Shown piece after piece: positions 14,301 to 27,800 of a DNA stretch of 64,000 bases. Within the stretch, counting starts at the first letter, position 1; each line of letters begins with the position of its first letter. A program made the position numbers and the translations under genes. Source of the DNA: Lutjanus erythropterus. Lineage: Eukaryota > Chordata > Actinopteri > Lutjaniformes > Lutjanidae. The stretch covers positions 3,510,845 to 3,574,844 of the forward strand of contig CM034613.1 in the NCBI GenBank assembly GCA_020091685.1, in the 5' to 3' direction. Below the pieces are notes generated by a model. It was given only the letters and a program-made list of their open reading frames with translations, did no database searches and was not told the DNA's origin.

Positions 14301-17300
14301 GAACGGGCTGTCTCCTCTTCACATGGCGGCACAAGGCGACCACGTCGAGTGTGTCAAACACCTTCTGCAGCACAAGGCTCCTGTTGATGATGTCACGTTG
14401 GACTACCTGACAGCGTTACACGTTGCAGCTCATTGCGGCCACTACAGAGTCACCAAACTGCTGCTTGACAAGAGGGCCAACCCCAACGCCAGGGCACTGG
14501 TACGATACAAAGACACTGTGTAACTTAAGTAAATTCAAACAGTTATAAGATACAAATCAAAAGGAAAATTTAGTCAAGCTTGGTGGGTTTAAATGACTAA
14601 GGTGAAGGTTAGGTTAAATATTGTTTAGGTTTATCCTTTACTGTGTGTTTGTGTGCTGTGTTTCCTCAACAGAATGGCTTCACTCCGCTGCACATAGCCT
14701 GTAAGAAGAACCGAGTGAAAGTGATGGAGCTGCTGGTCAAATATGGAGCGTCTATCCAGGCCATTACAGAGGTACAACACACACCTGAGTGTAACTGAAA
14801 TCAGCACCAATGTTTCTTTGAACCTACTGGGGAAGTGTTACTTCTTCTGTCAAAAGGGAAATACTAATACTGGTGGATGGCTTAGAAAAAGTTTGACGAT
14901 ATTTCTGCAATAGCTGGCACCTTTTTTTTCTAATTTAAAAACCATGAATTTGCACTTTTGTCCAATTGGCTTTAGGAAAGGTTAATGCTGAAGTAGAAAT
15001 AGAGGAGAAATCAACTATTGTTCAGCCTGTTTAAAACGACAGCATGAAATAAGCTCATGGCATGATAGTTCTCACGGTAATGAGATAAATGGGATTAATG
15101 TGGACAAGCTGGGACATAATGGCTCGGCTAATTATTAACTGTCTAATCTGATCGATATCAAGGCTATTTCCTCCCAGGCTACTTTCATAATAATTAGACA
15201 GCTTAGAAGGTTACATTGGACATTAAAGCAGATATAGAATTTACAAGACAGTGGTACAAACTTGGAAAATAGTATATGTCAGCCTTTTTTAATGCAAATA
15301 TATGATTCATTTGTCTTGTGCGTGGGTTTTTTAACTGTCTTGCTAACTACATCATGTATTATTTTGCATATTAATAAGTCTGATGACCTTTCCTTGAGTA
15401 ACAAATTCATGCTCAACATGACTAATAATTTGTCCTCTGGTTCCTCTTTTCCTTCTCTTCCTGTGTCCAGTCTGGTTTGACTCCCATTCACGTCGCAGCC
15501 TTCATGGGTCACCTGAACATCGTCCTGCTGCTGCTGCAGAACGGAGCTTCGCCCGACGTCAGCAATATAGTAAGTGATGGGAAACGAGCCAATCAGAGAG
15601 AGGCAAAGTCACAGAGAGGGTAAAAATGTAGTCTCTTGTAATTTAGTTGTTTTTAAGTGAGACAAAGTGTTACACTGAGTGGTCAGCCAGATTAAGTATG
15701 AGCACTTTCCACTTAAATATGTGTATGTTGAGTCTTCTGATCTATATGTTTCTGTGTGTGTTGTGTACAGCGTGGAGAAACAGCGTTGCACATGGCAGCC
15801 AGGGCAGGTCAGGTGGAGGTGGTCAGATGTCTGCTGAGGAACGGAGCAATAGTGGACGCCAGGGCACGGGTGAGACTGCTCTATTCTGTAGTGACACAAC
15901 AGGGAACACTTTTTACTGCAGTATTTACCACCATGCAGAACAACACTTTTTTAACTAATATGACTGCATTGCACCAACAAAGATCTAAGGTTTATTGTAA
16001 GCTAAGTTTAGCAAGGGTTGTGCACTTAAAAACTAATCCAAGTTTACTGATATAAATCTGAAATTTAATCAAGACTTTAATCAATATAGAGTTACTTGCT
16101 TACACAAAGTAAAATAAGTCTGCCAGCTTTTCATCTGGCCAGGGACTATGCTAATTCTGGGATATTTACGGTACCGTTTATTAATATGCACTGTCCCTGA
16201 GAAGTAAATGAATAAAAGAATGAATAAATAAATAAATCTGAGTGCTGTCCTAGTAAATGGGGAAAAAACACTAACTTACAGCTGCTCTCTATTCCTTAAC
16301 ATTACATTGCTAGCTAGCTAAAAAGTTAACAAAACATCTCAATGTTTGCCAGCTAGCTAAAAAGATAACAAAATGTTACATTGTTTGCTATGTTATTAAA
16401 AACTTAAAAAAGTTACATTGTTTGCTAACTAGCTAAAAAAAATGTACACTGTTCACTACCTAGCTAAAAAGTTAACAAATGTTACATTCTTTTCTAGTGA
16501 GCTTACAAGGTAGTTAGCTTAGTTAGCCTAATCATGATGACTCAGAGAAGTTCTAATTTGTCCTCCTTTGAGAAAAACTTCTTGGCTGAATTAATGGAGC
16601 AATGTGGCTGAATAATAGAAGATTTAAAAGGGATACTTTGAAAGTTTGGTGCAACAGAACTTAAACAATTATTTAATTGGGTTAAAATATTAATCCTTGT
16701 CAGTGCAACCCAGCCTAATGTTCTTGGTTCTTCCTCTGTGTCGTCCTCAGGAGGACCAGACTCCCCTCCACATTGCGTCCCGTCTGGGAAAAACCGAGAT
16801 CGTGCAGCTGCTGCTGCAGCACATGGCCCACCCTGATGCTGCCACGACCAACGGCTACACCCCCCTCCACATCTCGGCCAGGGAGGGGCAGGTGGAGACA
16901 GCCTCTGTCCTGCTGGAGGCCGGAGCTTCACACTCACTGGCCACCAAGGTGGGTTGAGGAGACATGCTTTGTCTTTGAATGTGACTACTTGCTCCAACTA
17001 AAGTTAGATCATTAGTCATGATTGGTCATTAGCTAGCTAGTTATATTTGATAGTAAATATTAGCAAAACTCTAGCTAACTATCAAGCTAAGCTACATAAA
17101 TTGTTAGCTAGCTAGCTGGCTCAAGTTTTGCTAATGCTGGCTTACTTATTTGACTACATAAAAAGCTTTTATAGGTCCTCCAGCGACGTCTTCTAACCGT
17201 CTTCACAATCTGGTTTTCTTTTCAACATAGATGAGCTGAGCACATAGCCTATCTAAGTACAGGAAACAAGAAAGGAGAAAGTTGACTTAAGATTTTACTG

Positions 17301-20300
17301 TTTTTCCTCCTTGAAATGGGTTAGAATCTAATAACCCCCTTTGGACAGACATTTTTTTATGTGTTTGGTGTAGTCTGAAGTTACATAAAATATGAAATAA
17401 AATATAAGGCTACATTGATTCAGTTGTTGAGGGTCTATGGGGTAAAATAACTTAAGGAATAAACTTTGACAGTCCAAGGTGCAAATAGCATTGTTGGCTA
17501 TGGATACTTGGGTGCTTGTCTCTGCTATGCTAGGCCATATACACCCAAGTGTAAATAGTTACACTGGCTATTCCACCCTGGGTACAAATAGTAAATAGCA
17601 AAACAAAAAATGAATGTCTATTTGCATAGAGGTGAGAATATTAATTTACTTTATGTCATTTGTCTGTTGCAGTTTGGTCAAGGTTAGGCAACAAAACTAC
17701 TTGGTTTGGTTCATCTCTGCCTTGTGGGTGTAAATAACCACATTAGCTATTTACACCCCAGATGCAAATAGCATTGTTGGCTGCTGACACCTTGATGCTT
17801 GTCTCTTACACTCTAGGCTCTATACACAGGGTGTAAATATTCACAATAGCTATTTCACCCCAGCTACCAATAGGTTCATGTTGTTAGCAACTGACAGCTG
17901 GGTGCAAATAACATTTGGCTAAAAAAAGAAGTGAAAAAGTAAAACTGAGGAGTTTTTGGAACATATGAGGAAATAGCCACTCCTGAGTGCAGTTAGCTGT
18001 AGCTGAGAATGTTATCCCACTGTGCACTTTCCAAGAATAGGGAACTGCTTGCCATCAGAAGTCAACATCTGCTAAAAATGTTGGTGTAATTTATTTTGTG
18101 CCACCCAAGTTGACATGACATCATGGCAAATATTGTAAAGGATGAATCAGGTTATTATACACTGTAGCTGATAGAAGTAGGAACAACAATGATTTTGTTG
18201 TGTCATACAAAAACAATTTCTGCAAAAAAAAAAAAAAAAGCTCAATCTGCACAAGATTGCACAAATGCACAAATCCAATGAAGGATCAGGATTAGCAGGA
18301 TGAACAGATGTGCAATAACAAACGCACTGATGAAAGAATGGACTGTAAGTGCAGCTATGATGTGAGTGACAGTCCCATGGTGGTGTTGGATAAAGAGGTT
18401 ACAGTCGAACTGTACATGCAGGTCTCTGTCTGTTTGACCCACTTCTGCTGAATGATTGATGAGGCTGTAAAGCTGCTGCTCTCCCCTGAATAGTGCATGA
18501 AGCCTGAATGTAGTCAAGTGATTTATCGTCATCACTGTGTTTACCCGAGGACGCTGCTCTGTCACAATCTGCTCTCTGACCAGTTGAGGACACATTAGTC
18601 CTTCGGTTCATTTATACATCAGTAAAGGTGAGACAGATGCAGCGTGTTCGTCAGGGTTCAGTATTTCTCCTCTCTCCTCTCTCCTCTCTCCCACTCTTGA
18701 TGCCTCAGTTTCTCTCTGGGGAGTGAGGGGTGTGGCTGTCGCTACGGAAACCAAATCAGGGAAAGTTGTTGTCATGCGAGTGCATCCATCCTAGCATGTC
18801 CATAATGGTCCTCATTGTTGATTTGCTGAAATCGCTGTTTTGTTTTGTTTTTTTCCACATCTAAGTCTAAGGTAACCCTCTCCCCTCTCCTCCACTCATC
18901 TCCTCTCTGTCTTTTTTTTTTCTTTTTGGTCCAATCACCTCTTTCATCAGATATAATCCAGGCAGGGTTTGACAAACAAAGGATCGTTCCCTCCATGGGC
19001 AGGGCTGGGTCATAAACACGCTGGTCATGTGGTTTCTGTCAGCTCCAGTCTGCAGTTTAAAATGGTTAAAGTGCTCCCTCTGCTGTCTGTAAAGTGGAAG
19101 TTAAAGGACTCTTTTTAATGTTGTTGGTTTAAGGTTACATAGAATTGCATCAGCGTGTCAGCAGGATGGGACCTCCCATGATGTATACAGAGATAATACA
19201 TTTGAATGTAAATGTTAAAAGACAAATGTCAGTAGTTCAATGTTTTTGTGGAAAAAATACTTTGTTATTTGTAAGAGAAGATAATCAAACTGCATTTTTT
19301 GCCTTATATTAGTCTTAAAACATATTCACATTGTTCTGTGTGGGCTGAAAACAGATAAACTTTACTTGCTCGTGCCTTGCAGTAATGAAATGATGCAAAT
19401 ATTTATTTAGAGAGAGATCAGAGGAACTACGGAAGCATATTGCTATCACACCAAAAAAAAAAGAAAAAGGACTGGTATCATGTTATAACATGAAAAGTAT
19501 CATATTACAGAAAGATTTCTTCAAGATATCATGAGATATTTTTACATTATAACAGATGTTTTTATCTTATAACATTTCATTTTCATGCTATGACAATACA
19601 TTTTCAGGTTTTATCATGTTATAATAAATATTTTCATATTATAACACGATTTCTTACCCTTCAGATATTTTTATGTTATAATAGCTATGTTAGAACAAGA
19701 TATTAACATGTTATGACAAGATATTTTCATATTATAGCAAGTTTTTTTATATTCTAACAAATATTTTCATGCTATAACAAGAAATCTTTACATTATTACA
19801 AGATATTTTTATGTTGTAGCAAGATTTTTTCACATTAAAACAAATATGTTCATGCTATAATAAGATATTTTCACATTATAACAGATATTCTTGTGATATA
19901 ACATTGTTATTACAAAAAAACAAATTACCATGTTATAATAAGAAACTTTTTTGGCTTGGTGGCAATATGCTGCCATAGCAACCACCAAAAGAAAAAAGGC
20001 TGTTATTTATGAGGTCTTACTCTGATCATGTCAACCTGAGTTAACCTGTGTGTAGATCTCCTGTATTCACAACACATTTTTTTTAATCGCTCTTCTCTGG
20101 CTGTTTCTGTCCACAGAAAGGGTTTACCCCCCTGCATGTGGCCGCCAAGTACGGAAGCCTCGATGTAGCCAAACTTCTGCTGCAGCGTCGTGCTCCACCC
20201 GATTCTGCTGGGAAGGTATTCAGCAAAATACACATCGTTATGGGTTTTACCAAGGCTGTACCATTTCAAATGTCTGTGGTCATATTTCAAGACACAAGTC

Positions 20301-21774
20301 AAAAACACTCCAACTGTACAGCCACTGTAATCTAATTCTACAAATAATATTACTGTAGCCTAATCTTTATCTGTAACTGTGCAGAAACTCTGGGTTTACA
20401 CAATGCTGATTTAGGATTCAGATGTCAGCATTATGAATGAAACTTCAAAGCTTCAAACTATCTGGAACAGCCTTAGGTTTGTGTATGATTAGATGTGTTA
20501 AATGTTAAATATGGTAAAAGGGGGATCACTTCCACTGTAAATGTTTTAGTGAACCCTTTTCCTGCATGTATAGTTTTTAAATCTAAGTGTTGTGTTGCTA
20601 TTTTTCTGTATTGAGGTGACTGCAAGAGCATCGGTAAGCCTAGTTTGAATCAAATCAGTCATTCCTTCATTTGGATTAACTGTGATTTATTCCATAAAAC
20701 ATAAAAGAGATAACAGAAACCTTTTTACATCAAGATTCCTTTTCTTTCTTTGAATATGTTCGTCTTTGCACAATAATAAGGAGCCGCCCAATGACTCTTC
20801 CAACCTTTGCTGTCTAATTTAACTCGAAGACTGGGCTGCACCAACAAAGATTAATGTGATCTAAGATTCGTTCTTATCAGAGTTTACCAAAACTAGGTTT
20901 AGAATAAATAAATCCAGATTTAAATTAAGTAAGTAGCATTTAAAATTAAGCAATGAAAAACTAATATCTGTTTAGTAAATCCAACTTTGTTGATGTAAAC
21001 AGGAATTACACAGTATATATACTTCCAATATTAAAATAAAAATATAAATATATATGTTAAAAATAAACGTATGCGCTGTCAATACCTAGTTTGCTAGCTA
21101 GCATTAAACTTAAACATTAAACAAAACATTATATAGTTTGCTTGCTAGCTAAAAAAGTCAACAAAACATTACATTGTTTGCTTGGTAGCTAAAAACATTA
21201 ACAAAATGTTATGCTGTTTGCCATCTAGGTACAAAGTCGACAAAATATTCGATTGTTTGTTAGCTTACTAAAAAAGTTAACAGGACATTATATTGTTGGT
21301 TAAGTAGCTAAAATTATTTACAAAACATTACACTGTTTGCCAGCTAGATAAAAAGTCAACAAAAAAGAATAAATTGTTTGTTAGCTAGCTGAAAAAAGTT
21401 AACAAAACCTGTATTGTTTGCTAGCTATCTAAAAAAGTTAGCAAAATGTAAATTTGTACACCAGCTAGTGAAAAACAAAACATGACATTGTTTGCTAGCC
21501 AGCTAAAAGTAATTATTTTACAAATTATTTTTGCACAGTCCATCTCAAAAAGGCAGCCATTTTAAATTGAAGTTAAAAGTTTTGCTAAGAGTGAAAACTA
21601 AACTCAGGTTTAAAGAGGTTTTCTATTCTAACTTTAGGCGAGTTTATAAGTTTTGTGCAACATGATGTAAAGTCAAACTATGATTTAATCAGGTTTAAAA
21701 GTTAATGCTTGTTGGTGCAACCCAGCTTAATTATTCTAAACATGCTGTCTTATCCCCTTTAACACTTCCCGTAA

Positions 21775-21810
<36 letters not shown>

Positions 21811-24800
21811 GTGCTGCACTAACTGCTCTTTAATCCATGTGCGCTCACCGTCCATCCCTTCCAGAATGGCCTCACCCCGCTCCATGTTGCATCACATTAT
21901 GATAACCAGAAGGTGGCGCTCCTGCTTTTGGACAAAGGAGCGTCCCCCCACACCATGGCCAAGGTGAGAGTCCACAGTGCAGAGCTGTCCGCACTGTGTT
22001 GGTGGAGATAATGGCAGGGCTGAGTGGAAAAATTAGAGATTTGTTACAAAATTAGTGAAATACACTGAATCATTCAATCAAGTAAGATGGGAGATTCTCC
22101 ATGTGGGTGGGTTGCCATATTTTATAGAAAATTTTTTTCATATTCCTTAGTTAGTATCTTTTCCAGAGCTATACAACTCTTCACCTATGAAATATTCAGA
22201 CATTTCACAGTGACTTATTCCGGGGTAAAAAAATGGCTGTATGTCAGCCAACAAGTGAACAACAACAGTTAACATTCAGTGGTGACGTCAGTGTCTCTCC
22301 CCTGTCCCCATGAATCAGAACGGCTACACTCCTCTCCACATCGCCGCTAAGAAGAACCAGATGGAAATCGCCACAGTGCTGCTGCAGTACGGCGCCGAGA
22401 CCAACATTCTGACCAAGCAGGGCGTCACTCCGCTCCATCTGGCCTCCCAGGAGGGCCACGCAGACATGGCCGCCCTGCTCATCGACAAGGGAGCCCAGAT
22501 CAACGTCCAAACTAAGGTACTGTATTTGAGTGTTTTTCGGAGAGTAATTTTGAGGAACATTGTATTATTTATATTACTAGTAAGACATAGAATTAGAAGC
22601 TATAAACATAACATGTCAACCTTGCTACTGTTAATTAAAACTGCAGTACTTCTGAATACTACTGAATCACTTGCAAAATCAGAGAATTAGTAAAGTAACT
22701 GACATTATATACTTATATTTATATACTATCCAAATATATTTTATATAAGAATCAATCAAAGAATGGAATCTTATGAGTTAAACCTGATTTAAAAGTAAGT
22801 ACAATTAAGAATCTCAGTGTTGTAAATCTAAGTTTAATGATGTAATCAAAAAGTTTAGTTTATTCAATGCTAAATAGTTCCTATATTGCTTACCCAAATA
22901 AAAAAAATAGACCTAGAAAGGTTTGCCAGCTAGCTAAAGAGTTAACAAAAGTTAACATTGATTCTCAACTAGCTGCAAAAGTTACCAAAATCTTCCATTG
23001 TTTGCTAGCTAGCTAAAAAGTTACCAAAACATTACATTGTTTGCAAGCTAGCTACAAAGTTAACAAAATACTGAATTGTTTGCTAGCCAGCTAAAAAGTT
23101 AACAAAACATTACATTATGTGCTAACTAGCAAAAAGGTTAACAAAATATTGCACTGTTTTCTAACTAGCTAAAAAAGTTAATAAAACATTAATTGTATGC
23201 TAACTAGCTAAAAATAATGAAGGGAGCTCAGATCAACATCCAAACTAAGTTACTGGGTTAGATTTGAGTGTGGTTTTCTGAGAATATATTAATTTATAGG
23301 CATACTGCATTGATTATACCACTAGTAAGACATAGTATTAGAAGCTATGAATCATTTCAACCTTGCTACTTTTAATTGAAGACGCAATATTTCTGAATGC
23401 TATCGAAATTCCTTGGAAAATCAGACAATCAAAGTAACTGACATTACATACTGTTCTAGCTATCATCTAACTCCAAATATCTTTGATATCAGAATCAATC
23501 AAATAATGAAATCTTAACCAAAGCTGCTGCTTTTACAGCAAAATCTATCTTCTTTACGATGTCGAATTAGCCACATTAGTTTATTTGACAGGAAAGGACA
23601 GACAGAATGTGGTCTGGATTTGGCTGTTGTGATATATTCACTGTTCTGTGTGTGTTCCTCATGCAGAGCGGCCTGACTGCTCTCCATCTGGCAGCTCAGG
23701 AGGATAAAGTGGCTGTTGCTGAGATCCTGGCCAAAAACGGAGCCAACCTCGACCAGCAGACCAAAGTATGTACATCCTGTTCTGCTGATATCATCATCTT
23801 CAGTAACAGTATTTTTATAATGTTTCTCCTTCAGTACAAAATTTTTGTCTTATTCCTGATTGGAGAATTCTAACAGATTTGTTGTTGTTTTGCAGTTGGG
23901 ATACACCCCGCTGATTGTAGCATGTCACTATGGTAACGCCAAGATGGTCAACTTCCTGCTTCAGAATGGAGCCAGTGTCAACGCCAAGACAAAGGTACTA
24001 AAACTAAAGCAGATATTTGCATGGCTCAGATAATCATTATTATCTGAACCTTACAAGTACCATTTGTAACATTCATTATTTAATATCTATGCAATTGTTT
24101 GTATGTATCTGAATGTCTATTTGCACATGGCAGCTATTTACACCTAGTCCTCCTGTTTAGCTGTAGTCCCTGTAGAGAGGAGGCAGATTCTACAAAAACA
24201 ACACAGGACTCTCTCCTGGGAGAAATTAGAAATCAGTGTTGACTTTTAAATTTAGACTCAGTAGACTTTTTTTCAATTTTAGTTGCATTTTTTGTTAGGG
24301 TAGACAACAAAACTACTTGGTTAGGTTATGTTTGAAAAGAAAAAGTCATGATTTGTCTCTACCATGTGGGTGTAAATAGCCAGTGTGGCTATGTTGTGCA
24401 AATACCTGGGTATACCTGGGTTCTTGTCGTTGCCATGCCAGGCTATATACATACCACACTGGCTATTCCAGCCCAGGTGCAAATACCTACATTGGCTATT
24501 GCACCCAGGATGCAAATAGTCATGCTAGTATTCCACGCTGTGTGCAAATAGCTACATTGACTATTCCACTGTTGGTGCAAATAGCATAGTTGGCTACAGA
24601 CACCTGGGTGTGTGCCTCTGCCATGCTAAGCTATGCACTGTACACATATTGCTATTGCATTGCAGGTGCAAATAGCATTGTTGTGTACAGATACCTGGTT
24701 CCCTGGCTTTGCCATACTAGGCTGCATACACCCAGCTGTAAATAGCCACACTGGCTATTCCACCACAGATGCAAATAACATCGTTGGCTACTGTCACTTG

Positions 24801-27800
24801 GGTGCTTGTCTCTGCCATGCTAGATCTGGGTGTAAATAGCAACACTGACTATTCCACCATGGGTACAAATAGCATTGTTGAGTACGGACACCTGGTTGCT
24901 TGTAGCATACTAGGCTATATACACCAAATAGCAAATAGCATTGTTTGCTACTGACACCTAGGCGCTAATAGCACCTGCCTTATTGTATTTCACCATTAAT
25001 GTTAAATTATATGAGTATATTATTGTTTTGCAGACTATGACAAAAAATAGTGTTTAGTTTCTTATTATAATCAGAAAGTTCTCTCATCAAAAGATCTTTT
25101 AAACCTTATTACTAGATATTTTCATGTTCTAATGACATTGTTTTCTCAGTATTATTATATACCTAGTTATTCTGTTTTGATAGGAAAGTTGTCTTTCTAA
25201 TAACAGAATTCTATCATGTTATCAAGAAATGTTCTCATTATTACACATTACTAATGTATCTTGTTAAAATAAAAACCTTGTCTAATTATAATTTTCCACT
25301 TATTCTAGACTTTGGTGCAAACTGTGGAAAAAAGGCTTATAAAATCTTCTTGTCATTATGAAATAAATCTTTTCTCCTGTGTTCTTTCCCTCACAGAATG
25401 GATACACTCCCCTTCACCAGGCAGCCCAGCAAGGAAACACACACGTCATCAACGTACTGCTGCAGCACGGTGCCAAGCCCAACGCCATCACTGTGGTACG
25501 TAAACACACACGCACGCACGCACGCACGCACACACACACAAACACACACACACAGATAGACATGCATCTCATGCACTGTACTTTCTTGTCCAGAATGGTA
25601 ACACTGCTCTGGGGATCGCTCGGAGGCTGGGCTACATCTCTGTGGTGGACACGCTGAGGGTCGTCACTGAGGAGATCATCACCACGACAACGGTACGTCA
25701 CACACCTACAACATTTAAATAACATCACATTAGGATGTCCTATTAGAATCTGGAAAAAAACAGGAGGAGAATAAATAAATGACAATATAATTTACCATCA
25801 AATTACTTACAAGATATTATGTGACAAAGTATATTCTGCACTATTTTCTTAAAAAAAACACTGTCTAGACTCATATTACATAATCCCTTTCAATCATCAT
25901 TTATGACCCATGATAGAAGTGTGTGGTGGTGGCTGCACTCTGCCTGTATTTCCTTATTTTTTCTCACTGTTTTGCTGTGCTCAGGATGTTTCATCAACTC
26001 AAAACATTGATATGTGACGTCCTGTTGCGTTTGCGAACAGCTCAGACAAACCCTGCTGACTCTTTGCCTCCATGTGCCATCATCCTGCTGTCCACTGTTC
26101 CTAAAACCAGGCTAAAGTGAAGAGTGAACATTTATAGATGTTTTGTTTCTACGTAAAAGGTATCAGGGCCTGGCAGATGAATAAAGTTGAAATGAAATGA
26201 ACTCCCAGTCTTAGCATCTGACATTAGAAAAAAACATATGAATAAGCTTGTTGAACATAGAGAATAAAGTCAAAATGTTGTCAAGTTGAAATTTATTAGA
26301 AGTTGAAATATCATTTTGACTTCTCTCTCATTTTATTTCAGCTTTATCTATTCCCAAAATTCAAAATCTTCCTCACTTTATTTTTTCCAATGCTTTGCAC
26401 TAATACTTGAATGAGAATAAGTGTCTTCTAATGATAGTTTCAGCAATATTTAAATGACTATATCTAACGTGAAGTAGATCCTAACTACACACTGAAGTTG
26501 AAGCAGTTGTCATACATATTATAGGTGTCTAAAACTTAAAAATTTCTACTAAATTCATCCCAATTTTGAAGAAATTTTATATTAATGCTTCAGTGGAGGC
26601 AGTAGTAGTAAATTACAAGTATAAGCTTGAAATTTCTTCCCTTTATCCTGATTTGCTGTTTCTAACATTTCAGTAAGGTTGGACACTTATTATAAACACC
26701 TCTCAGTATAATGCAATATAATTAAAAACCAGCACAAAATACAGCCTCCAAACTAACCACAGAGTGGTATCAACACCTTTCTACAACTGTCGGAACAAAA
26801 ACAGAACATCATGACCTTCATGAAGGGAGTATTAGTTGTATTACACTACACTGGTTTCAGACAGGTGTACCTAATAAACAGGAGACTGAGTGTGGTGTGA
26901 GCTGAGTTTAACGGGATGTGTTTCCTTCCATGCTGCCAGACGGTGACAGAGAAACACAAGCTGAACGTGCCAGAGACCATGACTGAAGTGCTGGATGTCT
27001 CTGATGAAGAGGGTGAGTCATGTTGCACACTAGCACCTGTCAACATCAACACACAGTATGGGAATGGAAAGTGGTGTTAAAGTGTGTGTCCAACAACACT
27101 GTGGATGAGTTAGATATCTGCTGTCGAACAACAAAGCCCGGTTTATGGGTTTCGACCTAGTGGTTGAGCCAAATTTATCCCACTGGTCAGTGTTTGTCAC
27201 CCAACAAAACGGGTTCCCTCCTGACAACAGCTGGTGAATGTTTCTATTACTGCTACTGGGGAACTTTAACACATCTATAAAATCAGCAAATAAATCTGCC
27301 ACACCTTGCCTTAATCATGTTTCAAATAGAGAATTATCACCCAGACTACTATGGCAGTATTATGTCAAATACACTTCAAACTAGGACATTGTAGATAACC
27401 CTACAGTAATTAATCAGGTAACTTATGTAACATCTTAAAAAGAAATCACCGTTGAATCAAACAGGACACAAACCCCAGTCTCCCAGCTGTGAGTCCTGTG
27501 CTTGTTTAACTGGTAACCGTTGCATCTGTACGTAATGTAACTAAATTACATTATATGCAAATTTAAGTAACTTAAATAACATATGAAATTAAATAACTTA
27601 AGTAAAGGTACAAAGGTAAGTAACTTGTGTAACATAAAAAGTTAAGAACCTTTAAGTAACATCTTAAAAAGAGGTCAGTGTTGACTCTCAACTTAATGTG
27701 TGAAGTAACTTCCTACTTATGTAACATACAAAAGAAGTCAGCATTGACCCTCAGTGTAACATAATGTAATGTATGAAGTTGAGTAATCTACATGACACAG

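Larger units (their letters stand above)
16949..20116 (+). other. intron
   Basis: It holds a fold-back element arm (about 17025-17300), a CAAATAGC/GGTGTAAATAG minisatellite (about 17460-17900), a poly-A run near 18225 and a palindrome-array MITE (19431-19978). No coding sequence is recognised in 18000-19400. Confidence 0.7.
20216..21864 (+). other. intron
   Basis: It holds a full MITE with internal minisatellite (20831-21726) and a TG microsatellite (about 21779-21807) 57 bp before the next exon. Nothing coding is recognised. Confidence 0.7.
22517..23666 (+). other. intron with tandem segmental duplication
   Basis: The first about 250 bp of the intron recur at 23249-23520. A GCTAGCTAAAAAGTTAACAA minisatellite (22910-23219) lies between the copies. 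No functional coding sequence is recognised. Confidence 0.7.

Noticed and set aside
24321-24954. CRISPR-like array of regular repeats
   Set aside because: Units of about 100 bp are degenerate without constant short repeats and unique spacers, in a vertebrate intron; it is a minisatellite.
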